From contig CALMWD010000005.1 of NCBI GenBank assembly GCA_937873105.1, positions 1-7,770 of the forward strand: a DNA stretch of 7,770 nucleotides. The letters are read 5' to 3'. Position 1 is the stretch's first letter. Each line of letters begins with the position of its first letter. This document shows positions 1-6,678 of this stretch, one piece after another. This DNA is from an uncultured Rhodanobacteraceae bacterium. Lineage in GTDB: Bacteria > Pseudomonadota > Gammaproteobacteria > Xanthomonadales > Ahniellaceae. The position numbers and the translations under genes were made by a program. Below the pieces are notes generated by a model. It had not been told where the DNA came from and ran no database searches. It saw only the letters and a list, made by a program, of their open reading frames with translations.

Positions 1-71
1 GCAGCAGCCGTCGTGGCGTCGGCGGGGGCAGCCGCGGCTTCGGCAGGCTGGGTGGTCTGTTCTTCTTGCAT
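1..71 (-). CDS. exbB: Probable ExbB proton-channel subunit, N-terminal fragment (cut by window edge)
   Basis: Only the first 23 codons are visible, from the ATG at 71-69 to the left edge. They encode a short polar start followed by an Ala/Pro/Thr-rich stretch with no recognisable domain, so the name comes from context. In xanthomonad-type genomes tonB is followed by exbB and exbD. ExbB is the inner-membrane subunit of the ExbBD motor that uses the proton gradient to energise TonB, and ExbB proteins of this group often carry a variable Ala-rich leader before the first membrane helix. A Shine-Dalgarno sequence overlapping the tonB stop supports the start and suggests translational coupling. Another small protein cannot be excluded, because no conserved ExbB segment falls inside the window. 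Confidence 0.55.
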   Translation of the reverse strand, partial: MQEEQTTQPAEAAAAPADATTAA

Positions 72-78
72 GGCAATA

Positions 79-81
79 CCC

Positions 82-83
<2 letters not shown>
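79..83 (-). promoter_or_regulatory. Ribosome binding site of the exbB-like gene, overlapping the tonB stop
   Basis: On the minus strand AAGGG lies 7 nt upstream of the ATG at 71-69, and its first two bases are the last two of the tonB TAA stop (84-82). A ribosome terminating on tonB would sit directly on this site, as expected for coupled translation of two partners of one complex. Confidence 0.6.
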
Positions 84-744
<661 letters not shown>

Positions 745-815
745 TGGGGTTCTCGGTTCGGCGTGGCCGGGTTGCGTTTCCTGCGCCGGATTCATCCCGG
801 CGCAAGGGGGTCGCG

Positions 816-821
816 ATTATA
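816..821 (-). promoter_or_regulatory. Candidate sigma-70 -10 box upstream of tonB
   Basis: The minus strand reads a perfect TATAAT at 821-816, the most AT-rich spot in the TPR-tonB gap. The upstream -35 is poor: TGGATA (846-841) matches TTGACA at four of six positions but with a 19-bp spacer. Transcription would begin near 811-808, giving a leader of roughly 65 nt to the ATG at 744. A hairpin lies upstream of it, after the TPR gene, which fits tonB-exbB having its own promoter. No convincing Fur box is seen. Confidence 0.5.
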
Positions 822-886
822 ACCACGGCCTGTTGGGTTCTATCCAGCCTCCGTGCAGCATGTTCCCTGCACGTTACAGCCACGTA

Positions 887-921
887 ACGGACCGGTTCGC
901 CCCAAGGGGTTGCCGGTCCGT
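887..921 (-). terminator. Stem-loop after the TPR gene (terminator-like, no U-tract)
   Basis: A perfect 9-bp inverted repeat (ACGGACCGG and CCGGTCCGT) surrounds a 17-nt interior that can fold further as CCC-CUUG-GGG, CUUG being a stable tetraloop. It starts 8 nt after the TPR stop codon (932-930). No U-run follows on the minus strand, so it is not a textbook intrinsic terminator. It may be a weak terminator, a 3'-end-protecting hairpin, or a processing site separating the TPR and tonB messages. Confidence 0.5.
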
Positions 922-929
922 GATCCGTT

Positions 930-2264
930 TCACATGCGCGAGGCGTTCTTCAGCCAGTTTTCGGCGCTGGAGCGCGTCGCCTCGAATCCGGTGGCCTTCT
1001 GGTAGGCCTGGACCGCGGCCGGCTTGTTGCCGAGCTCGAGTTCGCAGTTGCCGAGCAGGATCCAGGCCTGGCCTTCGCTCTTGAACGGCGTCTTCTTCAG
1101 CGCTTCCTGGACCGCGGCCCGGGCTTCGGCGTTCTTCTCGGCCTCGTAGAGCGTGTAGGCCTGCAGGAACTTGACCTCGCCGTCGGGCGCGAAAGGCGCG
1201 GCTTCGCCGAAGGCCTTGGCGGCTTCCAGCGGCTTTTCGGCCAGGCGATACGAATCGCCGAGCGCGCGCAGGTGGTCGAAGTTGCGCGGCAGCGTGCCCT
1301 TGGCGAAGCCGTCCTCGATGACCTTGATCGCTTCCAGCGGACGATCGCCGAAGTTGTACAGCTGGTAGAGCTGCTTGATCTCGGACTCGGTGGACATCAT
1401 GCCCTTCTGGTACGCCGCGGACAGCAGCGCCACCGCCTTGTCCGGCTGTTCGGCCTGGATGTAGACGTTGCCGAGCAGGCGCGTGATCGGCTTGCTGTCC
1501 GGCAGCATCTTCAGCGCCGCCTCGCCTTCGACCGCGGCTTCGGCGAACTTGTCCTGTTCGTAGTAGCTCGCCATCAGCAGCTGGTACCAGCCTTCGTTGG
1601 GCTTGGCGGACAGCGCGATCGCCTTGCGGATCGTCGCGGCGGCGTCATCCAGCTTCTCCATGCGGTACAGCGACTGCGCCTTGATCGCGTAGGCGGTATC
1701 CTGTTCGGTGCCGGTGAGTTTCAGCCACTGGTCGACGGCGGCGACGGCCTCGGCATACTTCTCTTCGCCCATGCTCAGGCTGGCGTACTGCAGCAACTGG
1801 CTGAAATGGGTGACGTTGGGCAGCGCGTCGAGATCCAGCGACTTCTTGGTGTAGTCGAGCACCTGGTTGACGTCGTCGTCGCGTTCGCTCGCGATCTGCG
1901 CCAGGCCCTGGTACGCCATCGCCTTCTCGTAGTCGTTGGCCTTGGCGTCGGCCAGGATGTCGTTCATTTCCTTCTCGGCGACATCGTACTTTTCTTCGTA
2001 CAGGGCCTTGATCGCCTTGTCGATCTTCTTGCCGAGCTTGTTCGAGGCCTTGGCCGGCGGCTCCTGGCGCGTCGCGTTCGGGAAGGGATTCTCGGCCACT
2101 TCCTTCGACTTGTTCTTGTCGGCGTTGCGCGCGGCGCGGGTGTTGGCCTTGCGGTTGTCGACGCCGCCGGTTTCGAGCTGGGCCAAAGCCGCAGAGAACG
2201 GGACGGCGACCAGCACGGCGCCACTGAGCAAGGCGACGGCGATCGGGAAAGCGAGACGTTTCAT
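930..2264 (-). CDS. Exported tetratricopeptide-repeat (TPR) protein upstream of tonB
   Basis: The 444-residue protein begins with a Sec signal peptide (Lys2-Arg3, hydrophobic core about 4-27, likely cleavage after ALA at 26-28), so it should be periplasmic. A charged, Asn/Lys-rich, probably disordered stretch (about 35-80) is followed by TPR-like helical repeats over most of 83-435. The clearest are at about 192-222, 226-256 and 398-431, with the typical W/Y-LG-Y-A pattern. TPR solenoids bind proteins; no catalytic motif is present. The start is well supported by GGAGG (2277-2273) 8 nt before the ATG. The next gene is tonB, and TPR proteins also accompany Vibrio-type TonB2 clusters, so a role in TonB-dependent transport or its assembly is a reasonable inference but not shown. 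A probable terminator precedes the gene and a hairpin follows it, so it may be transcribed alone. Confidence 0.88.
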   Translation of the reverse strand: MKRLAFPIAVALLSGAVLVAVPFSAALAQLETGGVDNRKANTRAARNADKNKSKEVAENPFPNATRQEPPAKASNKLGKKIDKAIKALYEEKYDVAEKEMNDILADAKANDYEKAMAYQGLAQIASERDDDVNQVLDYTKKSLDLDALPNVTHFSQLLQYASLSMGEEKYAEAVAAVDQWLKLTGTEQDTAYAIKAQSLYRMEKLDDAAATIRKAIALSAKPNEGWYQLLMASYYEQDKFAEAAVEGEAALKMLPDSKPITRLLGNVYIQAEQPDKAVALLSAAYQKGMMSTESEIKQLYQLYNFGDRPLEAIKVIEDGFAKGTLPRNFDHLRALGDSYRLAEKPLEAAKAFGEAAPFAPDGEVKFLQAYTLYEAEKNAEARAAVQEALKKTPFKSEGQAWILLGNCELELGNKPAAVQAYQKATGFEATRSSAENWLKNASRM

Positions 2265-2272
2265 GGTTCACC

Positions 2273-2277
2273 CCTCC
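2273..2277 (-). promoter_or_regulatory. Ribosome binding site of the TPR gene
   Basis: GGAGG, within GGAGGGG on the minus strand, lies 8 nt before the ATG at 2264-2262. It is the strongest Shine-Dalgarno in the window together with that of the M48 gene, and it fixes the start at the signal-peptide methionine. Confidence 0.75.
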
Positions 2278-2307
2278 ACAGGAAAGCTGAGCCGGCGTCC
2301 TGCCAGC

Positions 2308-2330
2308 AAAAAAGGCCGCGAAGCGTAGCC
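2308..2330 (-). terminator. Probable intrinsic terminator after the M48 peptidase gene
   Basis: On the minus strand GGC-(UA)-CGC pairs with GCG-GCC across a UUC loop, giving a 6-bp GC stem with a 2-nt bulge, followed immediately by six U. It lies 52 nt past the M48 stop (2385-2383) and 43 nt before the TPR start. It would end the transcript carrying the M48 gene and the genes before it. The bulge and modest stem make it moderate rather than strong. A second short stem-loop (2291-2307, one G-U pair) follows the U-run in the TPR leader. Confidence 0.55.
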
Positions 2331-2382
2331 GTGGCGTTACGGTGTCACAAGCGGCGTTGTTTGAATGTTACGGAGCTGAACC

Positions 2383-3186
2383 TCAGGGAACCGTGCAGGC
2401 CGGCCGCGGCGAGGCCGGGTCGCGCGCCGTGCGCAGGGGTTCGACCCGGGCCGCGAGGCGGTCGCGGCGACGCTCGGGATCCGGGTGGGTGGACAGCCAT
2501 TGCGGCGGTCGCGCCGGGTTCTCCGCATGCATCTTGTCCCACAAGGACACTGCCGCCTGGGGATCGAAACCGGCGCGGGCCATCAGCGCCTGGCCGGCGA
2601 TGTCGGCCTCGCTCTCGTGCAGGCGCGAGAAAGGCAGCATCACGCCGATCTGGGCGCCGACGCCGAGCAGGGCCAGGGCCATGCGCGCCTCTTCCGGCGA
2701 CTGCTTGCGGCCGACATAGGCCTGCGTCGCCGCCAGCGCGACTTCGGCGGCCATGCCCTGCGAGATGCGCTCGGCGCCGTGGCGATGGGTGACATGCGCG
2801 ATCTCGTGGCCGATCACCGCGGCCAGTTCGTCCTGGGTCGTCGCCACCTTGAGCAGGCCGGTGTGCACGCCGACCTTGCCGCCCGGCAGGGCGAACGCGT
2901 TCGCGGCGGTGTGGTTGAACACCGCGACTTCCCAGGGCAGCTGGCGCCATTGCGGATCGAGCTGGGCGACGATGGCCCGGGTCACGCATTCGGCGTAACG
3001 CTGCTTGGCCGGATCGGTCGACAACTTGTCGCTGGCCTTCATCTGGTTGAAGGCGGTCAGGCCCATCTGGTTCACCTGTGCGTCGCCAATCAGCAGCATT
3101 TGCGAGCGCCCGCTGGGGTTGGTGGCGCAACCGGGCAATGCCAGCGCGATGACGGCCGCGAGTGCGGCGATGCGGGGTATGGCCAT
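2383..3186 (-). CDS. M48-family zinc metallopeptidase, predicted lipoprotein
   Basis: A 267-residue protein with a lipoprotein signal: hydrophobic residues 4-16, then LPGC with acylated Cys20. Residue +2 is Ala, so outer-membrane sorting is expected. The M48 domain (about 60-250) has the HEIAH zinc site (His127, Glu128, His131), the third ligand in SRLHESEAD (Glu191 of the ExxAD motif), and the family STHP motif with His234. All catalytic residues are present. Size and layout match LoiP/YggG- and Oma1-like periplasmic M48 proteases, which degrade misfolded envelope proteins. BepA is larger and has TPRs, which are absent here. GGAGG (3199-3195) lies 8 nt before the ATG. The gene starts 33 bp after the ATP-grasp gene with no terminator between, so cotranscription is likely. 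The physiological substrate is unknown. Confidence 0.93.
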   Translation of the reverse strand: MAIPRIAALAAVIALALPGCATNPSGRSQMLLIGDAQVNQMGLTAFNQMKASDKLSTDPAKQRYAECVTRAIVAQLDPQWRQLPWEVAVFNHTAANAFALPGGKVGVHTGLLKVATTQDELAAVIGHEIAHVTHRHGAERISQGMAAEVALAATQAYVGRKQSPEEARMALALLGVGAQIGVMLPFSRLHESEADIAGQALMARAGFDPQAAVSLWDKMHAENPARPPQWLSTHPDPERRRDRLAARVEPLRTARDPASPRPACTVP

Positions 3187-3194
3187 GTCTCTGC

Positions 3195-3199
3195 CCTCC
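3195..3199 (-). promoter_or_regulatory. Ribosome binding site of the M48 peptidase gene
   Basis: GGAGG, part of GGAGGG on the minus strand, lies 8 nt upstream of the ATG at 3186-3184 in the 33-bp gap after the ATP-grasp stop. It supports the lipoprotein start. Confidence 0.7.
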
Positions 3200-3219
3200 G
3201 GGTCGACGACGAAACCGAA

Positions 3220-4188
3220 TCAGGTGGTCGGGAAATGCGCCTTGGCGAAGGCCACGCGTTCGGCCGGATCCTTGGACAGCTGGCCGCTGCGTTCCAGGGC
3301 CTGGACCTGACACAGTCGATGCAGGATGCCGTTGCCGTTGGCGATCTGGATGGCCAGGCCGGGCCGGGCATTCAGCTCCAGCACCAGCGGCCCGAGGTGC
3401 TTGTCGAGCACGATGTCGACGCCGACGTAGCCGAGCTCGCAGAGTTCGTAAGCCTTGGCGCCGATCATCAGCAGCTCGTCCCAGCGCGGGATCTGCAGGC
3501 CGACGATGCTGTGTTCGGTGTCCGGGTGCTCGCGGATGATTTCCGAGTTCCAGACCCCGCGCCGGGTCTGCCCGGTCGGGATGTCGATGCCCACGCCGAT
3601 CGCGCCCTGGTGCAGGTTGGCCTTGCCGTCCGAGAGCCGCGTCGGCAGGCGGATCATGGCCATGACCGGATAGCCGAGGAAGCTGATGATGCGGATGTCG
3701 GGCACGCCCTTGTAGCTGACGTGCTCGAAGATCGGATCGAACTGCACGCAGTACTCGATCAGGATGTGGTCCGGCTGGCCGCCCAGCGAGAACAGGCCGG
3801 AGAGCATGTTCGAGAGATGATGGTTGAACTCGTCGCGGCTCATCAGCGAACCGTTCGAGCGCCGGTACTTGTCGCCGCGGCGGCCGACGATGACGAGAAT
3901 CCCGTCGCCGCCCGAGCCGTGCGCGGGCTTGACGACGAAGGCGTCGCGGTCCCTGATCTTCTCGTGGACTTCTTCGATCTCGTGCTCTTCGCGCACGACG
4001 GCGTACAGGTCGGGCACCGGCAGCCCGGCCTTGAGTGCCATCTTCTTGGTGATCAGCTTGTCGTCGACGCGCGGATAGAACTTGCGCTGGTTGTAGGCCA
4101 GCACGAACTCGGCATTGCGCTGGCCGATGCCCATCAGCCCGATCTTGCGCAGGCGCTTCGCCGTCGTGAAGGGGTTGAAGAAGCCCAT
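3220..4188 (-). CDS. ATP-grasp alpha-L-glutamate ligase-like protein (RimK-related)
   Basis: A 322-residue cytoplasmic protein of the ATP-grasp family, whose members join a carboxylate to an amine through an acyl-phosphate. It resembles the RimK-related glutamate ligase-like group. Visible motifs are an N-terminal block (about 24-50, NAEFVLAYNQ and DDKL.TK), the FVVKPAHGSGGDGI nucleotide loop (84-97, Lys87 probably contacting ATP), the NLHQGAIGVGID block (191-202), and the Mg-binding segment around GVDIVLD and LVLELNARPG (256-277, with Asp258, Glu271, Asn273). All core elements look intact. The start is set by GGGAG (4199-4195) 6 nt before the ATG at 4188; an in-frame ATG at 4209 would overlap the previous gene. 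The upstream stop and this ATG are one base apart (TGACATG), so coupling with the inactive-transglutaminase gene is expected. The substrate is unknown; comparative work (Iyer, Aravind and colleagues) placed this pair among amidoligase systems. Confidence 0.93.
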   Translation of the reverse strand: MGFFNPFTTAKRLRKIGLMGIGQRNAEFVLAYNQRKFYPRVDDKLITKKMALKAGLPVPDLYAVVREEHEIEEVHEKIRDRDAFVVKPAHGSGGDGILVIVGRRGDKYRRSNGSLMSRDEFNHHLSNMLSGLFSLGGQPDHILIEYCVQFDPIFEHVSYKGVPDIRIISFLGYPVMAMIRLPTRLSDGKANLHQGAIGVGIDIPTGQTRRGVWNSEIIREHPDTEHSIVGLQIPRWDELLMIGAKAYELCELGYVGVDIVLDKHLGPLVLELNARPGLAIQIANGNGILHRLCQVQALERSGQLSKDPAERVAFAKAHFPTT

Positions 4189-4189
4189 G

Positions 4190-5767
4190 TCAGGCTCCCG
4201 GCGCCGCATCCGCCTTGGCCGGCGGCGGCGCGATCGGGTCGGGGTCGCGCGCCAGTGCGCGGAAACGGAACAGCTCGCTCAGGCGATAGCCGGAGTAGCG
4301 GCCGAGCACCAGGGTCGCCGCCAGCAGCACCAGCAGCAGTTCCGGGAACACGAAGATCAGGTGCTGCAGCTGCGGCTGGCCCATGGCCGTGTAGGCCAGC
4401 GCGGCGATCGCCAGCGAACCCAGCGTCTGCTTGATCGAATAGGCGGCGCCGCGTTCTTCCCAGGCCACCGACACGCGCTCGATGGTCATGGTCAGGATGA
4501 TCATCGGGAACAAGGCGACGCTGAGGCCGACATTGATGCCGAGCTTGTTCGACACGACCGAGACCAGGGCCATCAGCAGCACCACGACGATCAGCACCGC
4601 GGTCAGGCGCGGCACCAGCAGCAGTTTCAAGCGCTCCATGTAAAAGCGCACGAGCAGGCCGAGGCTGATGATGGTGGCGAAGAGCACGAGGCCGGCAACG
4701 AGGCCGGTCCAGTTGAACGCGAGGGCGACCAGCACCGGCATGAAGGTGCCGAAGGTCTTGATGCCGACCAGGTTGCGCAGGATCAGCATGATGAAGGCGC
4801 CGACCGGCACCAGCAGCAGGATCTTGAAGGTCTGCTGGGTCTCGATCGGCAGGTTCAGCAGCGAATAGGCGATGAAGTTCTCGTCGCGGCTGCGCAGGTT
4901 CTCCTTGGCCGTGTCGAGCGCGTCGGCGAGGCTGCGCTGCAGCGAGAACGAGACGCTGGCGCGGGGATTGTCCTCGACCAGGAGGATCGGCTTCTGCGCC
5001 GTGCTCCAGACGAACAGGTTTTCGGGCAGGCCTTCGGCGCCGGTGCGGGCGTCGATCGGACGCCACTGCTTCAGCTCGGTGTCCCAGATGCGCAGGTAGG
5101 GCTTGAGCTCGGCCTCGACGCTGCCGTCGGCGAGCTCCAGGCCGTGCATCAGCCGCGCCGAGATCTGGCGGTCGGCGAGCAGGTCGATGGCGAGCAAGGC
5201 GCGCTGTTCGGGCTGGTCGTTCTTGCCGACGAGCAAGGCGACTTCCCCGCTCGGCTTGGCGTCGTTGAGGCGTCGCACCAGTTCGCCGGCGAAGCTGGCC
5301 GAATCCACCGATTTCTCGCGCACCTGGTCGAGCAGGGTCGCGCGCGCGGTCGCATACGGTTCCTCGTGCACGCGCGCTTCCGGCGGCTTGGGCTCGACCG
5401 GGTCGGCGGCGGGATGTTCGTCGCGATAGATGGTGGCGCGGTAGTACAGCGCCTGGGTGCCGCTGGCCCGGCGGATCTGCCATTGCACTTCGCGCGCGCC
5501 GCGGCTGCGCTCGATGTTCATGCCGTAGTTGCGGGCGACGAAGTTCTCGTCGATCACCGAATAGCCCGGCGGGTTGTGCGGGATCTGCAGGGTGACCTTG
5601 TTCGGGCCGCTGCGCGCGCTGAACTCGACCCGCGCCTGCACTTCCCAGACTTCGCTCTCGCTCTGCGGTTCGACCGGGAACCGCAGCACCTGCCATTTGT
5701 AGTAGAAGCCGGCGAGGCCGGCCGCGGCAAGGATCAGGGCAAGCAGGTAGAGCTGTGTCTTCTTCAT
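4190..5767 (-). CDS. Membrane protein with inactive transglutaminase-like region and seven-helix C-terminus (UUP1 type)
   Basis: A 525-residue protein. One helix (about 5-23) anchors it, leaving a large extracytoplasmic region (24-312). Seven hydrophobic helices follow at about 313-331, 338-352, 354-376, 386-405, 411-428, 447-462 and 468-489, then a Pro/Ala-rich tail. The soluble region has a transglutaminase-like block: LLAIDLLADR.ISARL..GLEL (191-212), then PYLRIWDT with WRPIDARTG (223-243). The Asp is kept (239), a Tyr/Arg stretch occupies the usual catalytic His position, and the whole protein contains no cysteine. Thiol catalysis is therefore impossible, matching the 'inactive transglutaminase' family with a 7TM domain. 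It ends one base before the ATP-grasp gene, its standard partner, suggesting that it receives or positions the ligase substrate at the membrane; that is inference. No Shine-Dalgarno precedes the ATG, but the N-terminal anchor supports the start. Confidence 0.92.
   Translation of the reverse strand: MKKTQLYLLALILAAAGLAGFYYKWQVLRFPVEPQSESEVWEVQARVEFSARSGPNKVTLQIPHNPPGYSVIDENFVARNYGMNIERSRGAREVQWQIRRASGTQALYYRATIYRDEHPAADPVEPKPPEARVHEEPYATARATLLDQVREKSVDSASFAGELVRRLNDAKPSGEVALLVGKNDQPEQRALLAIDLLADRQISARLMHGLELADGSVEAELKPYLRIWDTELKQWRPIDARTGAEGLPENLFVWSTAQKPILLVEDNPRASVSFSLQRSLADALDTAKENLRSRDENFIAYSLLNLPIETQQTFKILLLVPVGAFIMLILRNLVGIKTFGTFMPVLVALAFNWTGLVAGLVLFATIISLGLLVRFYMERLKLLLVPRLTAVLIVVVLLMALVSVVSNKLGINVGLSVALFPMIILTMTIERVSVAWEERGAAYSIKQTLGSLAIAALAYTAMGQPQLQHLIFVFPELLLVLLAATLVLGRYSGYRLSELFRFRALARDPDPIAPPPAKADAAPGA
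4195..4199 (-). promoter_or_regulatory. Ribosome binding site deciding the ATP-grasp start
   Basis: GGGAG, inside the last codons of the upstream gene, lies 6 nt before the ATG at 4188-4186. It favours this start over the in-frame ATG at 4209-4207, and its position within the preceding coding sequence fits translational coupling. Confidence 0.65.
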
Positions 5768-5800
5768 GGTGCGCGTCTGAGGGATCCCCGTATCCGCGCG

Positions 5801-5806
5801 AGTATA
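5801..5806 (-). promoter_or_regulatory. Weak candidate -10 box before the inactive-transglutaminase gene
   Basis: The 54-bp gap between the glycosyltransferase stop and the next ATG contains TATACT (5806-5801), five of six matches to TATAAT. The position 17 bp upstream reads CCCAGT, not a -35 element. An activator-dependent or minor internal promoter is possible, or the match is chance. The gap shows no terminator hairpin with a U-run. Confidence 0.25.
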
Positions 5807-5821
5807 GCCATGCGCCCCGCG

Positions 5822-6667
5822 CTACTGGGCGGGTTCCGCGAGCACGCGTGCGAGGAACGCCGACTGCGGCCGGGCCCGCATCAGTTCGCGCCCGCGCAGG
5901 CGGATGCGATCGCGCGCGCGGTCGCGGTCGAGGTAGCCGAGGCAGGTCTGGACCAGCTCGGCATGGGGCGCGAACACGAGGCCGTCGCGCCATTCCGACT
6001 CGGCCTGCGGATCGCCGCTTTCGGAGACGACGAAGCGCGCGTTGGCGAGCAGGTAGGAGACCCGCACCTGTTCGAACACCTGGGCCGCGTAGTAGTGCAT
6101 GTTCAACACGATCCGGGAACGCGCGATCCAGGCGTCGCGTTCGGCGCCATAGACACCGAACAGCGGATGCACCTTGGCGCCGAGTCGATCGAGCGCTTCC
6201 AGCACGGCGATGCGGCGGTCGTTCGGCGAACCGTAGAACAACACGTCGATGTCCTGCACCGGCGCATCCGCGATGCGTTCCAGGCCGGGGCTGTGCCCCG
6301 TCGGCACCAGCTTTGCGTGGGTGATGCCGTGCTCGTTCGCCAGCGCCTCGCGATTGCGTTCGCTGTAGTCCCAGAGTTCGTGACGGCGGAAACGATCGAG
6401 CAGCGCCGGCGTGATCCACGAACTCGCGCGGTCGATCTGCTCGAGGTTGTAGAGGATCGCGTCCTCCGGCACCGGCTGCGGCCAGAGCGGCAGCAGCTGC
6501 GGCGCCAGCACGATGCTGCGGCGATCGGCATGCGCGGCACGGTCGCTGGCCACGGCGTCGTGGCCGAGTGCGCCGAGGCCCTCGACCAGGGCCTGGGCGA
6601 CCTCGTCGAACGCCCGCGTGTGCGGATAGTCCGGCAGCCGCGGAACGACGACGGCGTAGCGGGCCAT
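5822..6667 (-). CDS. Putative glycosyltransferase of the CgeB/GT-B type
   Basis: From the ATG at 6667-6665 the protein has 281 residues and no signal peptide or membrane helix. The C-terminal half resembles the glycosyl-transferase group 1 (CgeB-like) domain: [14 protein letters not shown] (139-152), then a [13 protein letters not shown] segment (166-178), IVLNMHYY (186-193), and [21 protein letters not shown] (198-218), the donor-sugar site region of GT-B enzymes. The N-terminal half looks like a degenerate first Rossmann domain ([17 protein letters not shown], 6-22). No canonical EX7E motif is seen, so donor, acceptor and even activity are uncertain. It begins 11 bp after the gyrB stop, without a good Shine-Dalgarno, suggesting expression from the gyrB transcript by reinitiation or readthrough. 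The open frame continues upstream to 6922, but that part overlaps gyrB and is Arg-rich and shadow-like. Confidence 0.82.
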   Translation of the reverse strand: MARYAVVVPRLPDYPHTRAFDEVAQALVEGLGALGHDAVASDRAAHADRRSIVLAPQLLPLWPQPVPEDAILYNLEQIDRASSWITPALLDRFRRHELWDYSERNREALANEHGITHAKLVPTGHSPGLERIADAPVQDIDVLFYGSPNDRRIAVLEALDRLGAKVHPLFGVYGAERDAWIARSRIVLNMHYYAAQVFEQVRVSYLLANARFVVSESGDPQAESEWRDGLVFAPHAELVQTCLGYLDRDRARDRIRLRGRELMRARPQSAFLARVLAEPAQ

Positions 6668-6678
6668 CGTCGTACGGA

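Noticed and set aside
796..929. Fur box or other iron-responsive operator in front of tonB
   Set aside because: No GATAAT-type repeats or convincing palindrome around the -10 box; the only clear inverted repeat is the GC-rich hairpin after the TPR gene.
2322..2350. Promoter-like TTGTGA (2350-2345), 17-bp spacer, TACGCT (2327-2322) before the TPR gene
   Set aside because: The -10 matches at only three of six positions and sits inside the stem of the probable terminator, so transcripts would be cut at once.
2485..4434. 649-codon plus-strand open frame opposite the M48 and ATP-grasp genes
   Set aside because: Antisense shadow: the opposite strand encodes proteins with intact catalytic motifs, and this translation has none.
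4134..6419. 761-codon minus-strand open frame in a different register
   Set aside because: Arg/Ala/Pro-rich frame-shadow across two recognised genes; no family resemblance.
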